A DNA stretch of 64,000 nucleotides. Source: Acanthopleura granulata (lineage: Eukaryota; Mollusca; Polyplacophora; Chitonida; Chitonidae). Location: positions 17,270,572-17,334,571 of the forward strand of contig JABBOT010000080.1 of the NCBI GenBank assembly GCA_016165875.1. Direction: 5' to 3'. The position numbers and the translations under genes were made by a program. Below the pieces are notes generated by a model. It saw only the letters and a program-made list of their open reading frames with translations, made no database searches and was not told the origin of the DNA. Below are positions 10,901-23,347 of this stretch, piece after piece; the stretch's first letter is position 1; each line of letters opens with the position of its first letter.

Positions 10901-11379
10901 TAAGAATAACAAAGGGGGAATTTGTGGATTCGCCTGCTTTCAACATTAGTGGGGCATTGGTAAGAATATAGTCAACGACGCTCTTGTGACAGCTTGCCGA
11001 TGGCCATTTGTCTTCGCATCAATAACACGTACAAGAGTGCATAAAACTTAGCAAAAGTCCGTGGTTTACCCCATGCACTCCTGTGTCATCGAACCAAAGT
11101 CTGACCCCCATATGCGAGAACGATTTCTAAGGGGCAGGGAAGTTTGAGGGGTTGTAAGTGGAAATCATGATAGCTAATCTTGAGTGCTCGCGTTGCACAA
11201 AATGTGGTTAAAAAAAGTTTATTATTGTTACAAAAAGAGATGATAATATATACAGCAAGGAAAAACCACCTGTTTTTCAAGCACGGGTTTCCGGTGTTAG
11301 CGTGAAGTTTCAGACCGACGTTAGCCGAATTAGAGACTCTCTTCCATAAATATCCAGGGAGCCTTTCTGTTTTTTATAC
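7961..11379. other. Intergenic, no supported gene
   Basis: Only short open frames (under 100 codons) on both strands, often overlapping each other, which is what chance gives at this base composition. Nothing with a recognisable protein motif, splice-site context or repeat relation was seen. Confidence 0.5.
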
Positions 11380-14300
11380 GTGTGATACACCGGATTTAAT
11401 TGAAAACACACTTTCCCAAATATTTACATCATTCCAAGATATTATTTCTGTGAATAGCGTCCTTGGAGTTTTGATGGATATTTTCAGGTAGTCTGAGAAC
11501 TCATCTAAATTTATAAAAATTTGACGTCTTATCTAACACATTTTTTGATGAATCAATATCAAAAACAAAGCTCTGGAAGGAAAGGAAACTACTTGTGTAA
11601 TCTCGATCTAAGTCATTTACCAACTCTCACTGTATAAAAAGATTTCCACTTGCTAGATGGTTTTTAAAGCTGCCGAGCTGTGAAAAAAGAAAACACCTTA
11701 GAGACATGATTATTGAAAGAAGCGATGAAGGACGCAAGCGATCAATATACAGTGATAAGATGAGACCTCTTTCGTAACTGTATGACCAAGAATAGGCACA
11801 GAGGTAATCAAAACAGTGTCGAAGAATGCCCCACTAAACAAGAGAACTTCGCGTTTCACGTCAGGGTATAACCAGCGATCAACTTAAGTGGAACGGTTCA
11901 AAGCTAGTACATTAAACTGGTCAACTTTAATACCTTAGAAGGGAGAGAAAATTGCGGGTAAGCAAGAAAAGACAGGAAACCACAGTAACCACATCTAAAT
12001 AAATAAAAAAAAATGCTACAGTTAAATCTTACCAAAAATTAAATGTAAAAAGGAGAAAATAAAGACCTTCTGTCTGGATTCAGGTTGAGGTGTATGAAAA
12101 GTTAAGAAAATGTGGAAACCAAATCTGAAGTAAAAAAATCCAAGTAGCGCCCAACAAATGAGTGGGTTTTTGCTGGCACTTCAACTCACATTTAGTGTAA
12201 TGTTGTACATTTACTGGGGCAACAGCAGCAGTCCACCGAAAAAACACAGATATATAAAATCAGACGGACAGCTGCAATTGACTTACTGCATTTTTCGACG
12301 TGCGATGCATTGGATTTAAGCTAAGACATACTGCCCCAAGTGTCTACTTCACTGCAGAGGGACATATCCGTAAGGAATGCCATCAGGTGTTGCGATGTCC
12401 ATTTTGGGGTGTTATCAACGGATTCATCTAAATAGATGGAAATTGACCTGTTATCTAAAATATTTTTGTCTCATTTCATATAAAAACACACAATCACGAA
12501 ATGAAACAGTAGAACGCTTGAGATCAATATGATGTACCAGATGGGGCATCGGTTGTAGCTGCCCGACAAAGAATTATTCTGTCTCGCAGAAATAACCAAC
12601 GCAAGGTCGAACAAGGCCCCACAAAACAAAAGAAGTTCAATTTTACTCACGCAAGCAACTAGCGACAAGCTTAAACATCAATAATATGAGAGAAGCAATA
12701 AGTTTTAGTGATCAGCTTAGCGGGAGGGGGATACTCTTTGGAGAAGCTTGTATTAAAACTGGAGGGGGTGGAGATCCAGTGTGAAGGAGGCAGAAGGACT
12801 GGGGAACCAGGCCTTTCTTACAAACGATCATTAATTGTACTTGTACGAGGGAATGTGACCTGAAAACTTAGCAAGCTCTTCCCGCCCTCGGCATAAACCG
12901 GCATTTTCAGTCACTTATCGGGAAGATATTAAGAGATCTGTGGGCCTGTACAGAGTCACATCGTGGACATCTCCATTTCCTTTGTTAGCGTGGATTCGTT
13001 AAGGTGACGCGGTGAAGCCATTTTAATTTTAGCGTCTCCGCCGTTACTTGGCTTGACAATTGTACAGAACAGAACATCTGTCTATGCTGGATCGCCGTGT
13101 CCTGCATTTGCTTTCATGAGTTTTATCATGGATGCAGCATTTAAAGGGCTCTGACAATGAAATTAACTTCCCAGATCTAATGACGGTTTACCGCAAAGAT
13201 GACGGGTCTCGGTAAATAGTAAGTCATCAAGTTAAAAGAAAATACATCGAACAAGCATACATGAAAACCTAATGGAAGAAGAAAATTACGACTAAAAACC
13301 AATGAAAAATAGTCACAGCATCTTACCGATAATATGGACATAAAAAGGACAAAAGAAATACCGCCTTTCTAACTACAAGTTTCATTCTAAATCAACAAAA
13401 CGTGGAAATCTAAACTTTCAATCAAAATCAAAAAACTGCCTGAGCGGTTTTATTAGCAATTTAACGTGCATTTAATATGATGTCTTTGCTGGACTCACTC
13501 TTTCTCCAACATTCCACTGAACGACCATTAATATAATCGGACCTACAGCTATGTTCGGTTTGCTTGTTTAGTTTGGATTAAATGTGGTTTTTTTTTCTTG
13601 AAGCAGCAGATTTACTCAAACCAGATTTAAACTGCCTCAGTGAAACATCCACTTGCTGGGCTGAATCTCCCATGGTATGAAAAACAAATGTTCATTTTTG
13701 CTATTTAACTAATTAAATAACTGGATCGGAAACTGATAACGATACTAAGGTCATGATCCATGTAGTCGTGTCCTAATTTGACACTGCTTAGAGGCATAAT
13801 TAGACATGGCATTCCATTCGGAGGTATGCCTTATTTGTGGGCTTTTAGCTGCAATTATTGTAGGAAAACCTCAGAAGTACAGAGTTGTCAGTACCGAGTC
13901 ATCTCTCTGAGACCTATGAGCTGTGATAAGGGAAATATAGAAGACTAAAGCAGAAAGTTAAACCAGAGCAGCAACGACAGAGGGTCAGTTAGTTAATGGT
14001 CACACGTATAACCGATGGAATCCTGTCTGTTGTCAACTTGTCTCAGTAAATGCGATAATGTTTATTTTCCTGGTGACCCCTGAACAGAAGGGACAGACGC
14101 CTTTATTATCTGAGGGGAACAATTTTGATTTTAAAAGGTATGGAACACCAGGTTAGAATCGGTAGATGATTAAACAAGCGGAAGTCCAGATTCTTAAATC
14201 GATGGACTTGCGCTTGCATCAGGTTGTTTGGAACATCTCCTCAGGTTTAATACTGTAACACATACTTTCGAGTTCTCTGTTTACTTTTCCTAATGAGGGA

Positions 14301-17300
14301 ACGAGGACATTCAAGATAATAAACTTTTCACTTGTTGGGACGTGCTGAAAAGAAGTTGAGGCCAAAAAAAAATCCTTACAGTTTACCGTGGATCTGTAAA
14401 CGTTAGACGATCCCCCAATTTAACGAGTGGCTGACATAACATCGTCACCGCTATACCATTTGGTGAAACTGGAATTACCTGGTTGTTGTGGAAAACCCAT
14501 AAACCAGGTTTAGCAGAACCCTATTGCTGGGCATCCAGCGGTGTGGGGAACACGTGGCCCAACACATGATTTATCTGTTCCTATGTGGCGGGCGATAAAG
14601 ATGATGTAAGCTGTTGCGGAGGTAGTGCCACTTGTGGTTTGAGATGGGTGTGTGTGGATAAGGTGTTGCAAAAGACAGCGAAAAGAAGATTTTCTTCAAT
14701 AATGAAGGCACAGAGATGGAAGATCCCAGGGAGTGGACAAAATAAAGATCCAAGAATTTATCTTCATGTTTAGAAAACGTAAATCTGTTAACGTCCTTTG
14801 TTCATATGGGGTAACCTGAAATCACTCATGCCTGTCGGTCCAATTCTTTTCTATATCGACCGTAGAGATCCTGGTCAGTGTGAAAGTCACGCGTCTCCGA
14901 AAATTAATTGAGCTTTCAAGAAGGTACTTGACAATTTGCACCAAGAAAGTAGATATGTATGCAGAGCTCGTTAACTACCCTTTAACGGAGACGATAAACT
15001 GATCAGAGGTCAAATAGAAAAGCGATTCTGTTGACGTCGCTCGCATGTTGAGGCAGAAAACCAAAGAAGAGGCAGTGCCAGGAAGTTAAAGCGTCACAAC
15101 CGGAAACCTGACGCACTGCTGCCAACGAGATTTCAGGAGAGAGGGTAATGAGCAATGAAATCACCCACAGATGTTTACCTTTGGTCTTCTTCACACTGAC
15201 AACGGCCCAATTGCTTTTTAGAATCTTGAGCCTCTGTGTTATTGACAAACCAGCCTAAGAGTTCGCGACTATTTCGGGGACAGTGAACACAAACATTTTT
15301 TCTGTGGTAGGTTAATGGTTTGTGCCTTCACGGAGGACTTTTCAAACGTTAGGGTTAACAGATAGCTCCGCCAAGTCTTCCGTAAATGTCGCTGAGTTCC
15401 ACATTTCCGACAAGTTGATACAGGAGTGAGGCAGTGAAATGTTTACAAGAATGAACATGGTGTGTCAAGAGGAGAGGGGGAAAGGGAGAGAAAGTAATCC
15501 ACTGTTACCACAATGGACAGAGGGGAGCAAGTGATGTCCTGTTTATAAAGACTGAGGACTTATTGGACAATTTATGGTAAAAGAATATGATTTGAAGATT
15601 TAAAAATCACCATCATTATATTTTTTTAGACTTTTTAATTTTAAAACAACAAATTCCAAGGTAGGTCATAACACACTCAATCGCGATTGATAAATACCTC
15701 CAAGTACAAGGGGACTTAACTGTGAAAAATTTGTGATCAGTCAGAATTTATTACGGATTATGTTAAGCCGGATTAGAGGATATGTCATGAATCAGGATTA
15801 GAGGATATGTCATGAAAAGTTGACATTCAAAAGATTGACATTCAAAAGATAGAATGGTAATGATTTAATGGACTGTTGGTTGCTGTTCTTGTCAATGCAC
15901 CGACAAGACCGAAAAGCTGGCAGCACAAACAGCACTTCGAATTCAGACGGGAAGAAGAAAAGATTGACATTTCGCCGTTCGTGAACAAAGGTACCGATTC
16001 ACGACAATTAGCCAGCATCGAGTCGGTTAAATGTCGGCAACTTTTAACAGCTACGTGAGATTAAATATATACAGCATATATTTCTTAGCTAAGTCTAAAC
16101 AATTGCCGACTGGCGTTTTCTTTTAAATCTTCAAACTTGTCTTCTTGTGAGAAAAATGCAAGAAAGGTTGTTTTTATCACAATAAACACTGAAAAGTGCA
16201 TAGAATAGTGAATTTAAAACAATGTAAAGAAAGCACTATTAACAGGCAAAGACAAAACAAGAAAAAGTCAAGATAACTACAGTGGAAAGAGAGCGGAAAG
16301 CGAAGTCGCCTTTACATAATGGACATAGAAGGGAAAGAATGGACATTTACCATAAATCGCAGACAGGTGCAAACAATGTAATGTTTACAACAATTGTCAA
16401 AGGAAAGCAAACATAACCATGTTAACAACAAAGGACAAACCCCAGTGACACATCTATATGTCAATGAACAAGAAGGCAAACAATGTAACGTTTATCACAA
16501 GGGAATAAGAAAGCGAGTGAAGTCATACTTAGGTTGGAAAAAGAAACACAACAAACTTTTCCTTAACTGAAATTTGCGCAGAGAGGAGCTACAAAATTCC
16601 TGTTAACCTCCAGGACAGGGAATTATTAGTATATCCATATATATTACCTTTTGTCGATGTAGATGGAAGAAACTGGAATGTCTAAGGGAAAACGACGTTC
16701 TTCGTTAGACACAGACTTTTTGACTGAAATCCCGGAAAAACCAATAGGAATTTGAACGTACTCTACTTTTGTTTAAGAGTAATAATGTTTCAGATGTTTC
16801 TATTATAAAAATTATTGGTTTAAAAATAAGCACTGAACCTGCACAACTGATGACGATGTAACCTCTGTAACCTCTGATTGAAAAGCAATATATCTGTTTT
16901 AAGGACTTTTAAATTATCATTTATGTGCAGTTTAAAATGCTTAAACCTATTTAGCGCTGTCTATGCACATGGATCATGGATCAGTTGCTCGGCGAATGAC
17001 AGCTCAGCTCGAAAATTTTAGTTGTTGACAGTTCATTGTATGTGATGTGGCATAGGTTGTATACCAGAGATCGAGGCATTACTGGTAACAGTGCTCTCCT
17101 GGACTCGTCTGACCAGAGTTTCTAGCGTTATATGAACATTAAAAATGAATTATCGCTATTTGCCTGACGATGGTACAGGCTTCTTTCCCCTGAGTTCTCC
17201 ATTTGAAGCACATCAACAATGGATTTTATCTCGTGGCATTTATTTGATGAAATCATTGTATTCGGCTATAAACTGGACGACTCAGATGGACGGTCTCATA

Positions 17301-18690
17301 GAGAATGGCCTTTGTCTGAACTAGAGTATCGTACGTATTTTGCGTCATTTTCTATGTCTCGCTGTCACAATGTTGTGATGGAGGAGGTCTGGACAGCAGA
17401 CAAGGGCTCTATTTTTCTTTCAATATATAGCAACCACAAATAATCGGAAGTAAGCAGAGTAAGCATTGTTAGGCATGTTCCATTTGGCAAAGAAAGGTGT
17501 CTAAGTTTGTAAAGGTTGATGTCTGTGGCTCGCCACGCGATCACGTTATCAATGGTGACCTGTTCCGCTCACGACACAGTTAAGGTGGATTGCCTCCAGT
17601 AACTAAACGCTTACTTATTTTACCCCTATCTTAGAGAAATGGGCATTGATTCCTTGCAGGTCTATACAATGTGAAGGGTGAATCCAGTGGTAAAGGCACG
17701 GGGATGCTTTGTATGCAAATGCTAGTGTCGAAGTACTTGTGTCTAGGGATGGTCTTTAATTGGCTTTGTCTACACGATATCATGTCATCGGCAACACCAT
17801 TCTGTTTCTTGTTTCTTTTTTCTTCAAAAGCTCTTAAATAGCTATGTTCGGAAATGAAACTGGCCTGTTTTAGAGCTGTAGAGAAATGCAGGAATCTGAA
17901 AGAAGAAACTTATGCTGAAAAGCCGTATGGATGAAAACCGACTGGAAATGTTAGATCAATGTCACGGGGTCATCTCGTTCCAGAACAACGCCGCTTTGGT
18001 TTGCATGTTTTTAACCGAATCAATAATTTCATTCGTGTGATTTTATTCGTGATATTGTTTTTTGGTTGTATGTTATGACAAATTACATGATTCTGAACGA
18101 GCCAATATAATAAAGAGGAAACAGCATCGCTTCCAATATGATGTGCTCACAATTATAGCTTGAAAAAATACGGCCCTATAGATATGAACAGGATCCATCT
18201 TTGTTCTTATTTTCCTAAATCAGATTTGGAAAGTTCTCGGCAAACAATCAGTTTTGGACGAAAGTAAAGATATTTCCGCAATGGATTTGAAAATCTTACA
18301 GTCGATGCACACACGACTTCTCATAGAACTGTTTACTTGTCAACATGGGAAACGTGTATAAGAAGAGTGGAGAGGTATTCATATTGTTTTATGACATGTG
18401 CGCAGAAATGGGAATCACACCCTTTGGCTTCACGATATTGATTTTCTAATGAAGTGGTTATTAATCTTTGCTCGTTATCAAGGTTATTCCTTGCACTCTC
18501 ACGAAGACTAGAGCTCTAGCTGTTTGTTACCGAATACAAATTCCTCTCTTCAGCCGCTAGGCACAGAGAAGAGTTTAGGATTTTGAAATGGTTTAGGCTA
18601 TCTGTTAATTTTCGAGAGGTCTTATGACTTGAGTGCACACCTGAGCTGGTGTATTCTGAGCTTAGAAAGGAGAACCCTGGATCATCTTCC
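11380..18690. repeat. Segmental duplication unit A (about 7.3 kb)
   Basis: Unit A is collinear with unit C. By-eye anchors (A with C): 11390-12270 with 21950-23800; 12290-12480 with 23815-24040; 12530-13090 with 24060-24620; 14170-14360 with 25220-25380; 14870-14910 with 25895-25935; 15000-15200 with 26030-26180; 15300-15430 with 26780-26900; 17040-17560 with 28260-28800; 17700-18000 with 28950-29215; 18340-18680 with 29690-30050. The part 12530-14910 is also matched by unit B. Open frames are not conserved between copies: the frame open in C at 24002-24391 has an early TAG in A. The unit therefore looks non-coding, or carries only very short exons. Confidence 0.8.
15770..15849. repeat. Two adjacent short tandem duplications
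   Basis: GATTAGAGGATATGTCATGA occurs at 15771-15790 and 15796-15815 (period 25). TTGACATTCAAAAGA occurs at 15820-15834 and 15835-15849 (period 15). Both pairs are exact and lie next to each other inside unit A. I did not see an equivalent in unit C, so they arose after the large duplication, probably by slippage. Confidence 0.8.
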
Positions 18691-19489
18691 ATTTTTTTAA
18701 CACGCCGAGCTTTAATCTAAAAAATACCCATGGATAATGTGTTAAGCACCACTGTATTAAGTATAGTGGGCATTTCATTACATCCGGTGCAGTAGTCATC
18801 ATTTCCAAAATAATGTTGAATGCCTCTGCAGTTACTTCCATTGTTCTTATGGCATTTGTGCCAAGAACCTATAAATGACTTGTCTTGTGTGATCTTACAG
18901 GTTTTCTGGGCACCACGTGCCTTTTTCTCAATATGGAATATACCACACGTCGGAGTGTTTACCAACTTACCCAAAGTCGGTATGTTTACGTTTGAAGAAA
19001 TTCTTGCAAGTTTGCTAAAGACCACATGCCTTTTCCCGACATGTTGTTAAACAATCAAATAAATTAGCCATTCCCGTGAGTTATTTTCGTTTTAATACAG
19101 GGGATAGCAATACAAATACTGGTAAAATCTCCCCCCCCCAAAAAATACCCAAACGTCAACCTCTTCAGATGTGTCAATTTTTAGTTGCCTTGTACACATG
19201 AACAACATGTGTCTGACAGATGCAACAACGATGTATGCGTGACTTCCCCACATAAACAATTATGGATGCTGTTTATTAAAATGGGCCGGTTTCCTATGAG
19301 AATAATGGCACTGAATGTAAAACAAATTGTTAAGCGCTTGTAAAATTGTATCTCTTGATAAAATCTTGTAAAAGCTAGACATGAGCTAGGGATGATGTTC
19401 CTTAAGATTCGTTAAGCATTGTGAACGGCTTCTCAATGCATTCCTTTGCTGAACGTCCCTGAGTGTTATGCGAAATACAAAACAACTAG
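18691..19489. other. Spacer between units A and B
   Basis: No match to the other units was seen. A C8-A6 run sits near 19132-19146. A pair of overlapping open frames on opposite strands (18717-19050) has no recognisable motif and is probably chance. Confidence 0.4.
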
Positions 19490-21935
19490 CCGATAATTCC
19501 TCATCGATGAACAGTTTCAAAACGTGGTTGAGCAACGGCAGAAATAGTCAACGCAAAGCCAAAACATGGCCCACAAAACAACCAAAGTCGGATTTCCAAA
19601 CACTCGTATAACCAGCACAAGCTTAAATGTCAATAATAACAGATTGACAATCATTTATAGCGACCAATTTTGGGTTGCGGATTAAAGAGGTTTGGACTAA
19701 AACTGGAGAGGGCGATGAAGTAATCTAGAATGGGGAGCCAGGCCTTTCTTACACGGAATCATTAATTGTATTTCAACAAGGGGAAGTGACCTTAAAAGGT
19801 AGCCTGCTCTTCCAGGCCTCGGGATAAACCGGCAATTTAAGAGTCATTTGTCGGGAAGACATTAAAACATCTGTGGACCTGTCCAGAGCCACAACATCGA
19901 CATCTCCATTTCGTTTGTTAGAGGGGATTCGTTATGTGAGGCAGTGAAGTCATTTTCATTTTGGGGTCTCCGTCGTAACTTGATTTGGCAGCGTGTACAG
20001 ACCAGGACATCTGTCATTTACCCGTCTGCAATCGCCGTGTCCCCGATTTGCTGTACGGAATTAAAACGGCTGTGACACTGAAGTCAACTTAGAGGATCTA
20101 ATGACTTTAACACTCATTGAAAAGTAGTCACAATATTTTGATTATAAAAAGCTTACGACAAGTGAATCGTACCAATTATACTGATGTTAAAAGGACAAAA
20201 CAAAAAGTATCTCTCTAAAAACAAGTTACATGCTAAATTGACAAAACGTGCAAACACTAAACTTTGAGTCAGAATCCAGAATTTTGCAGCTTAGCGAATT
20301 AGATAACTTGTTCAAAAACTAATCACTGTACAAATGCCCTCACCCGTGCAGTTGTTTTTTTTAAATGTAATACTGTGACAGGTGAAATTAGATATGAAAT
20401 TCCATTCAGAATTATGCCTTTAAATCTATCTGTGGGCCTTTAGCTGCAATTATTGTAGGAGACCCTCAGAAGTAGAGAGTTGTCAGTGCCGAGTCATCTC
20501 TCTGAGAACTATGAGCTGTAATAAGGGAAATATAGAAGACTAATGCAGAAAGTTAAACCAGAGCAGCAACGATAGAGGGTCAGTTAGTTAATGGTCACAC
20601 GTATAACCGATCGAATCCTGTCTGTCGTCAGTTTGCCTCAGTAAATGCGATAACGTTTAATTTCCCTCGTGACCTTTTAACAGAAAGGACGGACGCTTTT
20701 TCTTCCTGTGGGGAACAATTTTGATTTTAAAAAGTGTGGAACACCTGGCGAGAATAGGTAAATGATTAAACAAGTCCAGATTCTTAAACTGATAGACTGA
20801 GGTTGGCATCAAGTTATTTAGAACATCTCTTTGGGATTAATACTTGTAACAAATGCTTCCTAGATCTCTGTTTGCTTTTCTTAATGAACGGATTAGGACA
20901 TTCAAGATAATGAACTTATCACCTTTGGAGACGTACTGTAAAGAAGTTGAGGTATAAAGCATACAGCTTTTGCGATGGAACTGCTCGTGGTAGGTAATCC
21001 CCCAAGTTAACCAGAGGTTAAGAGAACATTGCCGCCGAGCTAACATTTGGTTAAGCTGGCAGAAAACCCTACGCATGTGGATTGTGAACAACACACAAAC
21101 CACTGTGTCTAATCAGAACCTTATTGCTGAGAAGCGAGGTGGGAATCCAGTGGTGTGGGGAAAAGGCGAACACATGATTTATCTGCTCCCGTGTGGACAG
21201 CAGTAACAGAGACCTAAGCTGCTACGGAGGTAATTTGTGGCTGGCGATGGTTGTGGGTTGAAGGTGCGTTGCAAAAGACAGTGAAGTTAATATTTAAAGA
21301 TAGATACTTGAAATAGCGGCATTATAGAAATTATCAGCATTACAGTTGATTTATATAAGAATGTGATTAGAAATCACAGGTACACAATGCAAATATCCAC
21401 GTGAGTAGATAAAGCAGAAACTTAGATAATTCATCATCATATTGGGAAAACGTAGGGTGTTAACCTCTTTTCTTCGTGTGAGGCAACCTAAAATGACTCA
21501 TGCTTGTTGGTTCAGTTTTTTTTTTACCATAGAGATCCAGGTCAGTGTGAAAGTCACGCGTCTCTGAGCATTAATTGAAGCGAACACATAATTCATTTAT
21601 TCCTGTGTCGACATCAGTAACGATGATCTAAGCCGTTAGGGAGGTACTGCAACTGGTGGTTTGGAATGGTGGTGTGTGGAGGGGGTGTTGCAAAACACAG
21701 TAAAGTTAAGGTTTTCTTCAATGATAAATGACAGATATGCACAATAGTTCAGATATGACCATTACGGTAGACTTATGTCAGAATGTGCCTAGAATTTAGA
21801 GGTACACAACCAAAAGATTCCCGTCAGCAAAGGAAAACAGAAGATTCAAAAATTTATCTTCATATTTACAAAGTACAGCTGTTAACGCCCTTTGTTCGTG
21901 TACGGCAACATGAAATCACTCATGCTTGTTTTTAT
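19490..21935. repeat. Segmental duplication unit B (truncated, about 2.4 kb)
   Basis: Anchors (B with A): 19540-20060 with 12560-13090; 20430-20720 with 13830-14130; 20760-20960 with 14170-14360; 20960-21260 with 14370-14640; 21480-21580 with 14810-14910. It also has a second match to the last block at 21590-21720 and 21880-21930. It stops at the point where the alpha module of unit C begins. The part matching A beyond 15000 is absent. B and A are unusually alike around 20440-20620 compared with the flanking sequence. Confidence 0.75.
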
Positions 21936-22289
21936 TTCAGCCAGATTGTTGAGGCTTACAGTTTTTGTAGATGGGATAACACTGGGTTTATACGAAAGCA
22001 CAGTACCTTTATTCCAGATGTCTTTTACATACCAACTGATTACTTCCACAATAAGTGTCACTTGTGTTTTGGTAGCGATTTTCAGGTATTCGGGTAATTC
22101 ATCTAAACTGATCAAAATTGATCAAAATTCACACATTTTTGACAAATCAATAAATCAAGAAATAAACACAATTAAGAAATGAAAGGGAATTATAATCATG
22201 TTTTCTGTAAAGAATTTACAGATTTCAATGTATAAAAAAAATCTTCTATAAAAATGAAAGAAACACGACACTTGGTTACCTAAAACAAC

Positions 22290-22298
22290 GTCATAGAC
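22290..22298. repeat. Target-site duplication, left copy of the inverted-repeat transposon
   Basis: GTCATAGAC. It matches GTCGTAGAC at 23339-23347 at 8 of 9 bases. The undivided site GTCATAGAC followed by CCATA is present once at 378-386 in copy D. Confidence 0.8.
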
Positions 22299-23338
22299 AG
22301 GCCGGTAAAGTTGGCACAAGATTCCAAAACAACATTCAACACCATATTCGCCAGAATGCAGCTTGTACAGCTACGAATATGGAGCTGAATGTTGTGTTGC
22401 AATATTGTGCCAACGTTACTTTGTAACACAAAATTCAGATGGTTATAGGTCCATATTGTACATGAATAATGCATGCATGGTAGCGTGCTACTTAGGCAGT
22501 TACAAGTTCGTTCAAAGAGACACAAATTTCATTCTTACTGAGAACCTACAATGTTGCAAACATAAGATATATTTTCACATTTCGAATGAATTTAATGCCT
22601 AAAATACCCTCTTGAAATGGGTGTTCTTTTACTTACAACCGGCCTAGGCGTCTGTGAATTGCACTGTATGTTTTCTATCTATAACATTATATCTTGAATT
22701 TTAGAGAACATTTTTGATACCTAGGCATGTCTGAGATGGGATTAAATGTAAAGAGTAAAAAAGATGCTGTCCTTTATTACCCACTACGTAACCTCTTCGA
22801 CTTGCGTTGCATCTGTTATGACTCCTGGCTTCTTAACCACAAGTGTGCACCTTTACATACAAGTGCAGTTTGAGTTATGTTGCAAACGAAATGCCCTTTG
22901 ACACCGTCTCAAGTTGCTGATTTCATCCATGTTCACTCCAGAGCCTATAGGATTTTGACTGCATGTTAACTGACCACAGAAATGTACCCCAACGGCCCTG
23001 TTATAAGTAAAAGAATAGCATTTCAAGAGGGTATTTTGGGCATTAAACTCATTCGGAATGTGAAAATATATCTTATGTTTGCAACATTGTAGGTTTTCAG
23101 TAAGAATGAAATTTGTGTCTCTTTGAACGAACTTGTAACTACCTAATAAAACGCTATTATACATGTAACATTCATGTACAATATGGACCTATAACCATCT
23201 GAATATTGTGTTACAAAGTAAAATTGGAACAATATTGCAACACAACATTCAGCTCCATATTCGTAGCTGTACAAGCTGCATTCTGGCGAATATGGTGTTG
23301 AATGTTGTTTTGGAATCTTGTGCCAACTTTACCGACCT
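22299..23338. mobile_element. Non-autonomous DNA transposon with ~345-bp terminal inverted repeats
   Basis: 1,040 bp. The left arm, 22299 to about 22645, is nearly identical to the reverse complement of the right arm, about 22993-23338; termini are AGGCCGGTAAAG and its near-match. The middle (about 22646-22992) has no transposase. The 9-bp target duplication with long inverted repeats resembles Mutator-like (MULE) elements by family knowledge, but no MULE protein is present, so the class is inferred. The arms are far more alike than the surrounding old duplication units, so the insertion is comparatively recent. It interrupts the alpha module of unit C, and copy D keeps the empty site at 378-386. 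Confidence 0.85.
22331..22399. repeat. Subterminal hairpin inside each transposon arm
   Basis: AACATTCAACACCATATTCG (about 22332-22351) can pair imperfectly with the CGAATATGGAGCTGAATGTT segment (about 22375-22394). The same structure is present inverted in the right arm near 23243-23307. Subterminal repeats of this kind are often transposase-binding sites; that role is an inference. Confidence 0.6.
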
Positions 23339-23347
23339 GTCGTAGAC
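23339..23347. repeat. Target-site duplication, right copy of the inverted-repeat transposon
   Basis: GTCGTAGAC, with CCATA following as at the empty site 378-391. Confidence 0.8.

Noticed and set aside
17219..17443. 74-codon frame in unit A as a conserved gene
   Set aside because: The matching stretch in unit C (28470-28660) loses the frame through indels and stops.
22363..23164. Two opposed open frames sharing the peptide SYKFVQRDTNFILTENLQCC
   Set aside because: The shared peptide is simply the same inverted-repeat arm translated on both strands. It is not a duplicated protein.
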